Shown here: in pieces, positions 8,260 through 18,291 of the stretch
How the letters are laid out: every line of letters begins with the position of its first letter
How positions within the stretch are numbered: position 1 is the first letter of the stretch
Source: Gammaproteobacteria bacterium
Lineage (GTDB): Bacteria; Pseudomonadota; Gammaproteobacteria; Steroidobacterales; Steroidobacteraceae
Length of the DNA stretch: 39,328 nucleotides
Reading direction: 5' to 3'
Assembly: GCA_029865465.1 (NCBI GenBank)
Contig: JAOUGW010000004.1
Location: 1 to 39,328 of the forward strand
Made by a program: the position numbers and the translations under genes
The notes under the pieces: generated by a model
The model's input: only the letters and a program-made list of their open reading frames with translations
Told to the model about the DNA's origin: nothing
The model's database searches: none

Positions 8260-9627
8260 TCAGCGTGGCTCGCGCAGCAACTGATCGGCGATCGCCCGGT
8301 ACGCCGGCAGCGAGGTTGGATCGAGGTTCATGTTGCCGGCCAGCGGGTGTGACGCGAACCTGGCGATGACCATTTCCGCCTTCGGATCGATGTAGATCGC
8401 CTGCCCGTGCACGCCGCGAGCCATGAAGGCACCGTGGTCGTCGTGCGAGATCCACCACTGCTTCCTGTAGCTCCAGCCCGGCAAGGTCTTGTAGCCCGCG
8501 GGAACGAATGCCTCGCGGCTGCCGCCCTTGCGGATGTCGTCGATGACGGCAGCGGACACGATCTGCTGCCCGTTGTACCTGCCCTGCAGGCGAATCATTT
8601 CGCCGAACCGTGCGAGGTCACGCAGCCGGCAATTGAGGCCTCCCGAGGCGACGGCCGCTCCCGCGGGATCCAGCGCAACGAACGCGTCGGATTCCGCGCC
8701 GAGCCGGCTCCAGATGCGCTCCTGCAGCACGACCTCCGGCCGCTTGCCCGTTACTCGCGCGATCAACCAGCCCAGGACCTCGGTGTTCGGTGAACGGTAC
8801 GTGAACGCCTCGCCGTGGGTCCCCTTGCGCGCGACCGTGGGCAGGAACTGCATGATCGAGGACGAACCCGTGTAACCCGCCGGCCGCTGGTACACGCCTA
8901 CGGCGCGCGCGAACGACAGGAACGAATCCGAGCCGCCGGCATAGTTCTCGGAAAAATCGAGCGCCGTCGTCATGTCGAGCACCTGCTCCACGGTCGCGTC
9001 CCCGAAACCACTGGTCGCGAGTTCGGGCAGGTAGCGCGACACCGGCGCCGCCGCGTCGAGCTTGCCTTCGGCCACCAGCATTGCAGCCAGCGTGCCGATG
9101 AACGACTTAGTGACCGAAAACGCGATGTGCGGCCGCTCGGCCGTGAGCGCGCCGAGGTACCGTTCGTAGACGATGCGTCCGCGATGCAGCACGACGATGC
9201 CGTCGGTGTAATTGGCCGCCAGCGAATCCGCCCAGGTCAGCGGCGTGGTTCCGCCGAGCGGCGTGAAGGTGACGGCATCGAGGTCGTCGCGTTCAGCGCG
9301 ATCCAGCGGGGTCGCGGGCCCCGTTCCCCGCGAAACTTCCGCCGATGGCATCACCTCGCGCCAGTGCGAGAAGCTCCAGCGCCATTGCGGAAACCGGTAA
9401 TGGCTGCCGTCATCGAACCGGATCTGCTTGTCGGGCGGCGGCGGGTATCCCACCATCCAGCCGAGCTTGACCGGGTCGGTGTCGGCAGCGCTGGCAAACA
9501 CCGGCGGCGTGTCAGCCGCCTGGACCGCAACGATGTGAGTCAGGACTACGAGCAGGGCGGCCAGAGCCGCGCAGCCACTGGACGCAGGCCGAACCTGCCA
9601 GGAACGGGCCCGATTGGATGGATTCAC
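8260..9627 (-). CDS. exported serine hydrolase, class C beta-lactamase / NylB-like
   Basis: A 455-residue predicted periplasmic hydrolase. I chose GTG 9627 because it is preceded by AGGGGA and gives a classic signal peptide: basic start, then hydrophobic CAALAALLVVLTHIVAV, cleavage after VQA near residue 37. Upstream codons in the frame have no such features. The active-site elements are SVTK (Ser171, Lys174), Tyr277 in TYRSPN and the VHGQ block (His407) near the C-terminus. The order and spacing resemble the 6-aminohexanoate-dimer hydrolase (NylB) and esterase branch more than true beta-lactamases. Substrate is unknown. It is divergent from a DmpA-like peptidase across 163 bases. Confidence 0.85.
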   Translation of the reverse strand: MNPSNRARSWQVRPASSGCAALAALLVVLTHIVAVQAADTPPVFASAADTDPVKLGWMVGYPPPPDKQIRFDDGSHYRFPQWRWSFSHWREVMPSAEVSRGTGPATPLDRAERDDLDAVTFTPLGGTTPLTWADSLAANYTDGIVVLHRGRIVYERYLGALTAERPHIAFSVTKSFIGTLAAMLVAEGKLDAAAPVSRYLPELATSGFGDATVEQVLDMTTALDFSENYAGGSDSFLSFARAVGVYQRPAGYTGSSSIMQFLPTVARKGTHGEAFTYRSPNTEVLGWLIARVTGKRPEVVLQERIWSRLGAESDAFVALDPAGAAVASGGLNCRLRDLARFGEMIRLQGRYNGQQIVSAAVIDDIRKGGSREAFVPAGYKTLPGWSYRKQWWISHDDHGAFMARGVHGQAIYIDPKAEMVIARFASHPLAGNMNLDPTSLPAYRAIADQLLREPR

Positions 9628-9790
9628 GAATTTCCCCTGCCTGTGTTCGAATGCCAAGCATACCCCGGAGTGCGCCTTGACTAACCGCGCCAAAGCCGTA
9701 TTTTCGATGGGCCGTGCCTGCAGCAAGGCACCATCGAGTATTCCCACTGCGCATGGACTTTCCCCGGCGCAATTGCCAACGGTGACGCCC

Positions 9791-11005
9791 ATGTCCACGC
9801 ACGAGACTACATTCTTCACGCGCACACTCGTCCACGTCGCCTTCCTCGGAGCACTCCTCAGCATGGGCACCGCCTCCGCCGCCGAACCGCGCGCCCGCGA
9901 CCTCGGCATCCCGTTTCCGGGCACGCCCGGGCCGCTCAATGCGATCACCGACGTCGGGGGTGTCGAAGTCGGTTACACGACGCTGATCCAGGGTGAAGGC
10001 AAGCTCGAAGTCGGCAAAGGACCGGTGCGCACCGGGGTCACCGCCGTGCTGCCCCGCGGCCGCAAGGACCTGGGCGGAGTCTTCGGCGCCTACGCTGTTG
10101 GCAACGGCAACGGCGAAATGACCGGCACGATCTGGATCGAGGAGTCCGGCATCGTCGGCACCCCGGTCCTGATCACGAACACGCACAGCGTCGGCATTGT
10201 GCGCGATGCGGTGATCGCATGGATGCTGCAGAACGGCGGCACGGAGCAGCTGTGGGGCTTGCCGGTGGTGGCCGAAACCTGGGACGGCTACCTCAACGAC
10301 CTCAACGGTTTCCACGTGCGGCGCGAGCACGTCTTCGCCGCACTCGATGGCGCGCACGGCGGTGCCATTGCGGAAGGCAATGTCGGCGGCGGCACGGGCA
10401 TGCACACGTTCGAGTTCAAGGGCGGCACGGGCACGTCTTCACGCCGCGTGCGCGTTCACGGCATAGCCGATTACACCGTCGGGGTGCTGGTGCAGTCGAA
10501 TTTCGGCCGCCGTTCGCAATTGCAGGTGGCCGGCATCCCGATCGGCCGCGACTGGCCCGAAGACGCGCCGTTCACCAAGGAAAGCGGTCCGGTGAACGAA
10601 CTCGGTTCGATCATCGTCGTCGTCGCGACCGATGCACCGCTGCTGCCGACGCAACTCAAGCGCATTGCACGGCGCGCCGCGATGGGAATCGCACGCACCG
10701 GCGGCACCGCGGGCAACGGCTCGGGTGACATCTTCCTCGCGTTCTCCACGGCGAACTCGCCCGCAGCCACCGCGACGGAAGGACTGCAGCAGGCAGCCTT
10801 CGTTCCGAACGACCGGCTCGACGGCCTGTTCGAAGCGACCGTGCTCGCAACGGAAGAGGCCATCATCAACGCGCTGGTGGCAGCGCGCACGATGACGGGT
10901 GTCGACGGCAATCGCCTGCAGGCGATCGATCACGCCCGACTGCAGGAAGTGCTGCGGCGCCACAACCGCCTCGTCACGGTCAGGATGCCGCCGCCCAGCC
11001 CGTGA
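9791..11005 (+). CDS. exported P1-family (DmpA-like) self-processing aminopeptidase
   Basis: A 404-residue N-terminal-nucleophile hydrolase of the DmpA/BapA family, which act as L-aminopeptidase/D-amino-acid esterases or beta-peptidases. ATG 9791 yields a signal peptide (LVHVAFLGALLSMGTASA, cleavage near residue 30-31). Family blocks include GVEVGYTTL, TRTGVTAVLPRG-like and DAPLLPTQLKRIARRAAMGI. The self-cleavage site is the Gly-Ser in GTAGNGSGDIFLAFST (G310-S311), where Ser311 would become the nucleophile of the small subunit. The frame is open further upstream to 9614, but that part overlaps the divergent hydrolase and lacks a signal. Together with its neighbour it suggests scavenging of unusual amides outside the cytoplasm (inference). 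Confidence 0.88.
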   Translation: MSTHETTFFTRTLVHVAFLGALLSMGTASAAEPRARDLGIPFPGTPGPLNAITDVGGVEVGYTTLIQGEGKLEVGKGPVRTGVTAVLPRGRKDLGGVFGAYAVGNGNGEMTGTIWIEESGIVGTPVLITNTHSVGIVRDAVIAWMLQNGGTEQLWGLPVVAETWDGYLNDLNGFHVRREHVFAALDGAHGGAIAEGNVGGGTGMHTFEFKGGTGTSSRRVRVHGIADYTVGVLVQSNFGRRSQLQVAGIPIGRDWPEDAPFTKESGPVNELGSIIVVVATDAPLLPTQLKRIARRAAMGIARTGGTAGNGSGDIFLAFSTANSPAATATEGLQQAAFVPNDRLDGLFEATVLATEEAIINALVAARTMTGVDGNRLQAIDHARLQEVLRRHNRLVTVRMPPPSP

Positions 11006-11057
11006 GCCAACCGGACTGCGCATTGCGCCGCGTCAAGTCATGCCGACCCAGGTGGGG

Positions 11058-11063
11058 TATAAT
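11058..11063 (+). promoter_or_regulatory. consensus -10 box upstream of the desaturase
   Basis: A perfect TATAAT stands 72 bases before the desaturase ATG in otherwise GC-rich DNA. No good -35 hexamer is found 16-18 bases upstream, so the promoter may rely on an activator. Confidence 0.45.
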
Positions 11064-11134
11064 CTGCGACCGCGCGCCGCCTAACGCTGTCGCGTCCGCA
11101 CTGTCTCCCTACGGACCGACGAGGCCCCCACGAC

Positions 11135-12205
11135 ATGCAGGCCAGCTCCCAAGCAAGCAACTGGAACCGCAAAGCCCTGCTGTGTTCCTTCGAGACCTCC
11201 AGGACCCAGGTAGCGCTGCCAGCCATGGTGCTGCTGCTCGACATCGCCCTGTTCAGCGCGGGAACCGCGGTCGTCCTGCTGCCCGATGGCCTGCTGCTGA
11301 AACTGCTGGGCACGCTGGTCGTGACGGTTGCGATCGTCCGGCTGTTTCTCGTCGGCCACGATGCCTGCCATGGCAGCTTTTTCTCGAGCTCGCGACTGAA
11401 TGCCATCTGCGGACGGATCGCGTTCCTGCCGTCGATGACCGCGTACAGCCTGTGGGAGATGGGGCACAACACCGCGCACCACGGCTTCAATAACCTCAAG
11501 GGTCGCGACCAGGTCTGGGCGCCCTACTCCAAGGCCGAGTTCGATGCACTGCCCGGTTACCGCCGGGCACTCGAGCGAGTGTACCGGTCGGGCCTCGGCT
11601 GGGGCGCGTACTACCTGTACGAGATGTGGTGGAAGAAGCTGTTTTTCGCCAGCAAGAAGGAAGTCGGCTCGAGCCGCCGCAAGTACAAGCTCGACAGCGT
11701 GCTCGTGACCGTGTTTGTCGCCGCATGGGCCGGCGTCGTTACCTACGCCGCCGCCGCAACCGGGCAATCGGTCGCGCTGCTCCTCACGCTGGCGGTCATC
11801 GTGCCGTTCCTGCTGTGGAACGGCGTGATCGGCTTCGTGGTGTTCCTGCACCACACAAACCCGGGCATCGCCTGGTTCCTGAACCGCCAGGAATGGCAGC
11901 GCAGCCGGGCTTACCTCACGTCCACCGCCTGCGTGCGGTTCCCGTGGGGCATGGACCGCCTGTTGCACAACATCATGGAACACAACGCGCATCACCTGAA
12001 CCCGGGTATTCCGATGTTCACGCTGCGGGAAGCGCAACAGCTGCTGCGCGACAAGTTCCCCGATCTCTGCGACTACCGTATCACCCGACGCACGTACATG
12101 GACGTCGTGCAGCGCTGCAAGTTGTACGACTTCGCCAATCACCAGTGGCTGGATTTCGATGGCAAGGTGACCGCGCGCGTCACACTGGCGAACGCGGCCG
12201 CCTGA
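11135..12205 (+). CDS. membrane fatty acid desaturase (DesA/delta-12-like, FA_desaturase family)
   Basis: Di-iron membrane enzyme that introduces a cis double bond in acyl chains. The three histidine boxes are intact: HDACH (75-79), HNTAHH (111-116) and HNAHH (283-287), with an additional HH at 239-240. Hydrophobic pairs of segments (about 30-75, and 187-240) match the usual hairpins. The 356-residue length is typical. The gene precedes lpxD by 55 bases on the same strand and has its own TATAAT box upstream, so desaturase, lpxD and zwf may form one transcription unit. An electron-donor ferredoxin or reductase is not adjacent. Confidence 0.9.
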   Translation: MQASSQASNWNRKALLCSFETSRTQVALPAMVLLLDIALFSAGTAVVLLPDGLLLKLLGTLVVTVAIVRLFLVGHDACHGSFFSSSRLNAICGRIAFLPSMTAYSLWEMGHNTAHHGFNNLKGRDQVWAPYSKAEFDALPGYRRALERVYRSGLGWGAYYLYEMWWKKLFFASKKEVGSSRRKYKLDSVLVTVFVAAWAGVVTYAAAATGQSVALLLTLAVIVPFLLWNGVIGFVVFLHHTNPGIAWFLNRQEWQRSRAYLTSTACVRFPWGMDRLLHNIMEHNAHHLNPGIPMFTLREAQQLLRDKFPDLCDYRITRRTYMDVVQRCKLYDFANHQWLDFDGKVTARVTLANAAA

Positions 12206-12260
12206 GGCCGCTTCCGGCCGGGCCCCATGGCACCGGCCGTCATTACGAGAAGGGATCCCC

Positions 12261-13322
12261 ATGCTCAATGCACGTACGGTCCAGGGCAGGCATGGGGACG
12301 TCTTCACGTACCTGCGTGGCAATCCGGAAGCAGCGGCCACCCACTGCCACATGCCGCGCGATGCGGGTCCCGACAGCCTCGTCTTCGTCAGCGACCAGGC
12401 GCAGCTCGCGACTGCCCGCGAACGTGGGGCCGCCATCCTGGTCGTGCAGCGCGACGTCGCCGATCAGCTCGCCGCAACGGAAACCGCTTTCGGCTGCTGC
12501 TTCTCGGTCAACGCGGTGTCGATGGGAATGGCGGTGCTGCTCAAGTACTTCGACCGCAAGCGGGAGCGCTTCACCCAGTGGGGCGAGCGTCACCCGACGG
12601 CCATCGTCCACCCGTCTGCCACGATCGGCGCGGGCGTCCTGCTCGGACCGTACTGCGTGATCGGTGCCAACGCCGTCATCGGTGACGGCTGCTGCATCGG
12701 CTCGCACGCCGTCGTCGAGAACGATGCGCGCCTCGGCCCCAACACGCTGCTGCATCCCCACGTCTTCGTGGGCGCCGGATGCGAACTCGGGCGGGACTGC
12801 GAGGTGCATCCTCACACCAGCATCGGCTGCGACGGCTTCGGCTACGCGGTTGGCGCGAGCCGGCGGCCGCAGAAGCTCTCGCACCTGGGCAACGTGTGCA
12901 TCGGTGACGAGGTCGAGATCGGCAGCAACTGCGCGATCGATCGCGCGACGCTGTCGTCGACCCATATCCGCTCTGGCACGAAGCTCGACAACATCTGTCA
13001 CATCGCCCACAACTGCGACCTGGGCGAGGACGGGTTCTACACGGCCGGCTTCATGATGGCGGGGTCGACGACGATCGGGCGGCGCTTCATGACCGGCGGC
13101 AACAGCGTGGTGTCGGCACACCTCACGCTGGCGGACGACGTCGTGCTGGCCGGACGTTCGACCGTGACGAGTGACGTGCCCGAACCCGGACACTATGGCG
13201 GCTACCCGCTGCAGCCGATGAAAGACTTCATGCGCACGCTCGCCGCGCTGGGACAGCTCACCGAAATCCGCAGGAACCTCAATCGGGTGCTGAAGCACCT
13301 GCAGTTGCCGCAACGGCCATGA
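12261..13322 (+). CDS. lpxD: UDP-3-O-acylglucosamine N-acyltransferase LpxD (stand-alone copy)
   Basis: Adds the N-linked hydroxyacyl chain in lipid A synthesis. The 353-residue protein has the N-terminal uridine-binding domain (1-105), then [13 protein letters not shown] opening a long left-handed parallel helix of hexapeptide repeats. Within it are the LpxD-specific GCDGFGYA (189-196) and the catalytic-histidine region [10 protein letters not shown] (242-251). The C-terminus ends in a helix. The usual bamA-skp-lpxD-fabZ-lpxA neighbourhood is absent; this copy sits between a desaturase and zwf. It may be a second, divergent LpxD altering acyl-chain use, or the sole relocated gene. The N-terminal domain is shorter and less typical than E. 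coli LpxD. Confidence 0.88.
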   Translation: MLNARTVQGRHGDVFTYLRGNPEAAATHCHMPRDAGPDSLVFVSDQAQLATARERGAAILVVQRDVADQLAATETAFGCCFSVNAVSMGMAVLLKYFDRKRERFTQWGERHPTAIVHPSATIGAGVLLGPYCVIGANAVIGDGCCIGSHAVVENDARLGPNTLLHPHVFVGAGCELGRDCEVHPHTSIGCDGFGYAVGASRRPQKLSHLGNVCIGDEVEIGSNCAIDRATLSSTHIRSGTKLDNICHIAHNCDLGEDGFYTAGFMMAGSTTIGRRFMTGGNSVVSAHLTLADDVVLAGRSTVTSDVPEPGHYGGYPLQPMKDFMRTLAALGQLTEIRRNLNRVLKHLQLPQRP

Positions 13323-13358
13323 CCTATCCATGGCGTCGGCGCCCGGGTAACTGACGAC

Positions 13359-14762
13359 ATGAACGGCGAGTACTCCGATGCATTGGTCGTGTTCGGCATC
13401 ACGGGCGACCTCGCTTTCAGGAAGATCCTGCCCGCACTCGAGAACCTCGAACGACGCGGACGGTTGCCGGACATCGTGGTCGGCGTCGCGCGCGGCGGAG
13501 TGACGCGGGATGCACTGATCACCCGACTGGGGGAAAGCCTGGCGCAGAACGGCGACGGCACCGACCCGGATGCGCTGCAGCGTCTGGAAGACAAGTTGCA
13601 GCTCGTCGACGGCGACTACCGCGACGACACCACGTACGTGGCGTTGCGCAAGGCACTGGAAGGGGCGCGGCGTCCGTGTCACTACCTGGCCATTCCACCA
13701 AGTCTATTTGCCGCGGTCGCGGCGAAGCTCGGCAGTTCGGGTTGCGCCGCGAACGCCCGGGTAGTCGTCGAGAAGCCGCTGGGGCGAGACCTCTCGAGCG
13801 CGCAGACGATCAACCGTGAGCTGCAGCAGGTCGTCGACGAGAAATCGATCTATCGCATCGATCATTTTCTCGGCAAGGAAGCCGTGCAGAACCTGCTGTA
13901 CTTCCGGTTCGCCAACTCCATCATCGAGCCGCTCTGGAACCGCACGCACATCGAACACATACAGATCACGATGGCCGAGAAGTTCGGCGTCGAAGGCCGT
14001 GGCCGGCTGTACGAGGAACTCGGCGCAGTGCGGGACGTCGTGCAGAACCATCTGCTGCAGGTGCTCGCGATCCTGGCGATGGAACCGCCGGTCGGCACCG
14101 GCCCCGAGGCAATGCGCGACGAGAAGATGAAGGTGCTGCGCGCGATCCGGCACCCGGATCGTCGCGACATCGTGCGCGGCCAGTACGAGGGATACCGGAG
14201 CGAGGAAGGCGTCAGTCCCAACTCGGATGCCGAAACGTACGCGGCGCTGCGCTTCGAGATCGACTCGTGGCGCTGGGCCGACGTGCCGTTCTTCATCCGG
14301 ACCGGGAAGCGGCTGCCGGTGACAGCGACCGAGGTGATGGCGACATTTCGACGTCCGCCGCAGCGGCTTTTCGATGAAACCCTGCCGCCGCGGGCGAATT
14401 ACCTGCGGTTCCGGCTCGGGCCGGACCGGATTGCGATCGCGCTCGGCGTCCGTATCAAGGATGCCGGTGAAGCGATGGTGGGCGAAGAGACCGAACTCTA
14501 TGCCTGCAATGCGCAGACGGACGAGATGACGCCGTACGAACGACTGCTCGGCGACGCAATGCGTGGTGACGCGACCTTGTTCGCGCGCCAGGACTCCGTC
14601 GAGGTAGCCTGGGACATCGTGGATCGGCTGCTGGCCGGCGGTCCCCAGGCAGAGCGGTATGCTTCGGGCAGTTGGGGACCGGACTCCGCGGCACGCATGG
14701 TCGGACGCTTCGGCGGCTGGTACGACCCGCCGTCGGTCTCAGCGACGACGCCCTGTGGCTGA
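13359..14762 (+). CDS. zwf: glucose-6-phosphate 1-dehydrogenase
   Basis: Catalyses the first, NADP-reducing step of the oxidative pentose phosphate pathway. The 467-residue protein has the nucleotide-binding [10 protein letters not shown] (13-22), EKPLGRD (138-144) and the active-site signature [13 protein letters not shown] (166-178), then FIRTGKRLP further on. ATG 13359 fits the family start. It is 36 bases after lpxD on the same strand and converges on gnd, which encodes the third enzyme of the same pathway, with a 43-base gap. The pair would supply NADPH, relevant to the lipid genes upstream (inference). Confidence 0.95.
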   Translation: MNGEYSDALVVFGITGDLAFRKILPALENLERRGRLPDIVVGVARGGVTRDALITRLGESLAQNGDGTDPDALQRLEDKLQLVDGDYRDDTTYVALRKALEGARRPCHYLAIPPSLFAAVAAKLGSSGCAANARVVVEKPLGRDLSSAQTINRELQQVVDEKSIYRIDHFLGKEAVQNLLYFRFANSIIEPLWNRTHIEHIQITMAEKFGVEGRGRLYEELGAVRDVVQNHLLQVLAILAMEPPVGTGPEAMRDEKMKVLRAIRHPDRRDIVRGQYEGYRSEEGVSPNSDAETYAALRFEIDSWRWADVPFFIRTGKRLPVTATEVMATFRRPPQRLFDETLPPRANYLRFRLGPDRIAIALGVRIKDAGEAMVGEETELYACNAQTDEMTPYERLLGDAMRGDATLFARQDSVEVAWDIVDRLLAGGPQAERYASGSWGPDSAARMVGRFGGWYDPPSVSATTPCG

Positions 14763-14805
14763 CCAGCCGACGCCCCGCCGTCGAGCGTCCCGACGAACCC
14801 GGTCG

Positions 14806-15720
14806 TTACTTCGCCTGCACCGCGTGCCCGCCGAAGGCCTGCCGCATGCGGGCCAGCAACCGGTTGGTGAAATCGCCTTTGCCCTGGCTCGCAAAGCGCG
14901 CCATCAGCGAGAGCGTCATGACGGGCGTCGGCACCCCGAGTTCGATGGACTCGATGGCCGTCCAGCGGCCTTCCCCCGAATCCGCGACGAACGGCGCCGT
15001 CGACTCGAGCGTCGGGTCGTGCGCCAGGAATTCGGCCGTGAGATCCAGCAGCCACGAACGGATCACCGTGCCGTGCCGCCATGCCTCAGTGATCTGCGGC
15101 AGGTCGAGTGCGAACTCGCTCTTGGCGCGCAGCAACGCGAGCCCTTCGGCGTAGGACTGCATCATTCCGTATTCGATGCCGTTGTGGACCATCTTGGTGA
15201 AGTGACCGGCGCCGGCCGGCCCGCAGTGCACCCAGCCGCGGTCGGCCGCCGGCGCCAGCGCACGCAACACGGGCTCGATCATGCGCACGGCCGCAGCGTC
15301 ACCGCCCACCATCAAGCCGTAACCGTTCTCCAGGCCCCACACACCCCCGGAAACACCCGCATCGACGAACCGTATGCCATGCGCACCTAGCTCCGTTGCG
15401 TGACGCTGGCTGTCCTTGTACATGGCATTGGCGCCATCGATGACGAGATCGCCCTGCGACAGCAGCGGCACGAGCCGCAGCAGCGTCTGGTCCGTCGGCG
15501 CCCCCGCGGGCAGCATCAGCCAGAGGAGCCTGGGCGAGGGCAGGCGCGCCACCAGCGCCTCCAGCGTGTCGGCGGGCGTAACTCGCCGCTCATCGGCCAT
15601 GGCGGCCCTCGCCTCGGCCGAGCGATCCCAGGCCACCAGGGTGTGACCCGCGCGTGCAAGCCGGCGACTCATGTTGCCGCCCATCCGGCCCAGCCCGATC
15701 ATTCCCAGCGTGAGGTTCAT
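14806..15720 (-). CDS. gnd: 6-phosphogluconate dehydrogenase, decarboxylating (short YqeC/GndA type)
   Basis: Oxidatively decarboxylates 6-phosphogluconate to ribulose 5-phosphate. The 304-residue length identifies the short class (the E. coli-type enzyme is about 470). Visible motifs are the Rossmann GMIGLGRMGGNMSRRL (6-21), the substrate-binding DAGVSGGVWGLENGYGLMVGG region (120-140) and catalytic GHFTKMVHNGIEYG (172-185, Lys176). ATG 15720 gives the family N-terminus MNLTLGMIG; ATG 15735 in frame would add MEANT. It converges with zwf and is divergent from a ThDP enzyme. A 6-phosphogluconolactonase gene is not in the window. Confidence 0.93.
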   Translation of the reverse strand: MNLTLGMIGLGRMGGNMSRRLARAGHTLVAWDRSAEARAAMADERRVTPADTLEALVARLPSPRLLWLMLPAGAPTDQTLLRLVPLLSQGDLVIDGANAMYKDSQRHATELGAHGIRFVDAGVSGGVWGLENGYGLMVGGDAAAVRMIEPVLRALAPAADRGWVHCGPAGAGHFTKMVHNGIEYGMMQSYAEGLALLRAKSEFALDLPQITEAWRHGTVIRSWLLDLTAEFLAHDPTLESTAPFVADSGEGRWTAIESIELGVPTPVMTLSLMARFASQGKGDFTNRLLARMRQAFGGHAVQAK

Positions 15721-15816
15721 CGTGTTGGCTTCCATTGCTGCCAGGTTCCCACGATCGATGGTCGCGCGATGCCGCAATACGCACAAGGGCGTGCCCGGTC
15801 CTGCGGCTGCCACGGC

Positions 15817-15840
15817 TAAAATAGCGGACCGACACGGAGA
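15817..15840 (+). promoter_or_regulatory. candidate -10 box and ribosome-binding site of the ThDP enzyme gene
   Basis: TAAAAT (15817-15822) lies 25 bases before the start, and GGAGA (15836-15840) six bases before ATG 15847. No clear -35 is present. The 5' untranslated region would be very short. Confidence 0.35.
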
Positions 15841-15846
15841 ACGACG

Positions 15847-17391
15847 ATGAACGGCGCCCAGTCCCTGCTGCAGACCCTGGTCAATTGCGACGTCGAAGTC
15901 TGCTTCGGCAACCCCGGCACGTCGGAGATGCATTTTGTCGCCGCGCTTGACTCCGTGCCGCAGATGCGGTCCGTGCTGTGCCTGTTCGAAGGCGTAGTGA
16001 CTGGCGCCGCCGATGGGTACGGACGCGTCGCCGGCAAGCCGGCCGCCACGCTGCTGCACCTGGGGCCCGGTCTAGCCAACGGCCTGGCGAACCTGCATAA
16101 CGCACGGCGCGCCAACACTCCGCTCGTGAACATCGTCGGCGACCATGCCACGTATCACCTGCAGTACGACGCACCGTTGACGTCCGACATCATCGGCTTT
16201 GCGCGCCCGGTCTCGTCGTGGATCCACGAATCGAAGAGCGCCGATGCGGTGGCGTCGGATGCTGCGCGGGCGGTCCAGGCCGCGCGCGCGGCGCCTGGCT
16301 GTGTGGCGACGTTGATTCTCCCGGCCGACACCGCGTGGAACGAGACCCAGCGGGCCGAACAGAAGCTGCCGGACATGGTTGCTGCGCCGGTCAGCGCGGA
16401 TGCCATCGAGGCTGCTGCAAGGCTGCTGTCGAACGGCAGGAAGACCGCGCTGCTGTTACGCGGCGCAGCACTCCACGGCGCCGGCCTCGAGGCCGCCGGT
16501 CGCGTGCAGGCAAAGACGGGTGCGCGGTTGCTTTGCGACACGTTTGCACCGCACGCCGAACTCGGCGCGGGTCGCGTACCGGTCGAGCGCATTCCCTACT
16601 TCGCGGAACAGATCGTCGACTTCCTGAAAGATTTCGAGCAGATCGTCTTTGTCGGCGCCAAGCCGCCGGTGTCCTTCTTCGCGTATCCCGGCAAGCCGAG
16701 CTGGTGTGCCCCCGAGGGATCGCACCTCAGCTACCTGGCGCACGCTCACCAGGACGGTGCGCGGGCGCTCGCGGCGCTGGCCGACGCGCTGGGCGCGCCC
16801 GCGCGCTCACCCGTGCGGATTCCGCTGCAACTGCCGGAACTGCCGGACGGCCCGTTGACCGCTCTCGGCGTCGCGCAGGTGATTGCCGCGATGACGCCGG
16901 AAGACGCCATCTTTGCCGATGAATCCGCGACCGCGTCCTTGCCGTTGCTGTCCATGATGGCCCGGGCTCGACCGCACACGCATCTGCCGTTGACCGGCGG
17001 TTCGATCGGGCAGGGCCTGCCGCTCGCGGTCGGCGCGGCCATCGCTGCGCCGGACCGGAAGGTGATCTGTCCGCACGGCGATGGCGGCGCGGCGTACACG
17101 ATGCAGGCGCTCTGGACGATGGCGCGCGAGAAGCTCGACGTCGTGATCGTGATCTACGCCAACCACTCGTACGCGATTCTCAACATCGAGCTTGGGCGCG
17201 TCGGCGCCGTCGGCAGCGGTCCGGTCGCCATGTCGATGCTCGACCTGCACAATCCGGAGCTGAACTGGACGCAGATCGCCGCGGGCCTCGGCGTCGAGGC
17301 CAGCCGCGCGACGACGTGCGAAGAATTCGCGGCGCAGTATTCCTCTGCGCTCAAGCACCGCGGACCGCGCCTGATCGAGGCGATGATCTGA
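15847..17391 (+). CDS. thiamine-diphosphate enzyme, acetolactate synthase large-subunit-like
   Basis: A 514-residue ThDP-dependent 2-keto-acid enzyme of the acetolactate synthase/benzoylformate decarboxylase superfamily. The N-terminal Pyr domain has FGNPGTSEMHF (20-30) and the activating glutamate Glu48 in LFEGVVTGAADGYGR. The C-terminal PP domain has the ThDP/Mg motif starting GDGG (411-414) and ending at the conserved Asn in IYANHSYAIL. It is shorter than true acetolactate synthase (about 560), and no regulatory ilvN subunit is nearby, so a catabolic or unknown substrate is more likely than valine synthesis. It converges with an EamA exporter with only 12 bases between stops. Confidence 0.85.
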   Translation: MNGAQSLLQTLVNCDVEVCFGNPGTSEMHFVAALDSVPQMRSVLCLFEGVVTGAADGYGRVAGKPAATLLHLGPGLANGLANLHNARRANTPLVNIVGDHATYHLQYDAPLTSDIIGFARPVSSWIHESKSADAVASDAARAVQAARAAPGCVATLILPADTAWNETQRAEQKLPDMVAAPVSADAIEAAARLLSNGRKTALLLRGAALHGAGLEAAGRVQAKTGARLLCDTFAPHAELGAGRVPVERIPYFAEQIVDFLKDFEQIVFVGAKPPVSFFAYPGKPSWCAPEGSHLSYLAHAHQDGARALAALADALGAPARSPVRIPLQLPELPDGPLTALGVAQVIAAMTPEDAIFADESATASLPLLSMMARARPHTHLPLTGGSIGQGLPLAVGAAIAAPDRKVICPHGDGGAAYTMQALWTMAREKLDVVIVIYANHSYAILNIELGRVGAVGSGPVAMSMLDLHNPELNWTQIAAGLGVEASRATTCEEFAAQYSSALKHRGPRLIEAMI

Positions 17392-17403
17392 TTCGAACGC
17401 GCG

Positions 17404-18291
17404 TCAGGTCCGCCGCAACATCAGCACGTTGCCACCGACGGCGAGCGCTGCGCCCGCGAACGTGAGCACGTCCGGGTGGAATCCCTCGAAGGCGATCGAT
17501 ACCACCAGCGCCAGGAGGGGTGTCATGACGCCGATAGTGCCGGTGGGCCCCGGCCCGATTCGCTCCTGCAACGTCAGGAAGCAGGCGAAGGTCAGCACCG
17601 ACCCTGCCAGGGCGAGATAGAACAGGGACAGCCACCATGACGCGATGAGCGGGGGAGCAAAGCTCTGGCCCTGCAGCAAAGCCAGTGACGCAGACGCGGC
17701 AGCCCCGTAGAGCATGCCGAATCCGAGCGCTGGCCAGAACGGCAGGCCGCGAGACTGGTTGCGGCTGGCCGTCAGGCTGCCGACCGTGGACAGCAATACG
17801 GACGCCACGGTGAACAAGGCTCCGAGCAGCGTGTTCCGGTCGCCCGTGGTCTTGCCGAACTCGGGCCAGAAGATCAGCGCGACACCGGCGATGCCGAGCA
17901 AGCCGCCGAGGACGAAGCGCGGCCTCAGGCTGACGCCGAAAAGCGTGCGGGCACCCAGGCCCGCCACGAGCGGCGAAGCCGAGTAGCCCACCGCCACCAG
18001 CCCCGACACCAGGTGTTGCTCTGCGTGATAGACGCAGACGTACGACACGCCGTACATGAAGCCGCCCTGCAACGCGAATACCGCGTGTTGGGCAGGTGTG
18101 AACCGCAAGTTCTCCTGGCGCAAGACGCACAGGCCGAGGATCACCGTTCCGGCCAGCGCGAAGCGCAGGGCCACTCCGACCTCTGGCGCGATGTGTCCAA
18201 TCTGGAACGTGATCGCGAACCACGTCGTACCCCACGTGAGAACGCAAATCGCGAACAGCTGCCAGTTCTTCAGTCGGTGCATCGTATTCAA
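17404..18291 (-). CDS. EamA/RhaT-family (DMT) transporter
   Basis: A 295-residue inner-membrane protein with about ten hydrophobic segments in two EamA repeats. It starts at NWQLFAICVLTWGTTWFAI, typical of the drug/metabolite transporter superfamily. The second repeat includes the SVLTFACFLTLQERIGP and GVMTPLLALVVS blocks. Substrates of these exporters are often amino acids or small metabolites and cannot be read from sequence. Translation could begin at ATG 18291 or three codons later at ATG 18282. It is convergent with the ThDP enzyme gene and opposite to the microprotein leader upstream. Confidence 0.9.
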   Translation of the reverse strand: MNTMHRLKNWQLFAICVLTWGTTWFAITFQIGHIAPEVGVALRFALAGTVILGLCVLRQENLRFTPAQHAVFALQGGFMYGVSYVCVYHAEQHLVSGLVAVGYSASPLVAGLGARTLFGVSLRPRFVLGGLLGIAGVALIFWPEFGKTTGDRNTLLGALFTVASVLLSTVGSLTASRNQSRGLPFWPALGFGMLYGAAASASLALLQGQSFAPPLIASWWLSLFYLALAGSVLTFACFLTLQERIGPGPTGTIGVMTPLLALVVSIAFEGFHPDVLTFAGAALAVGGNVLMLRRT

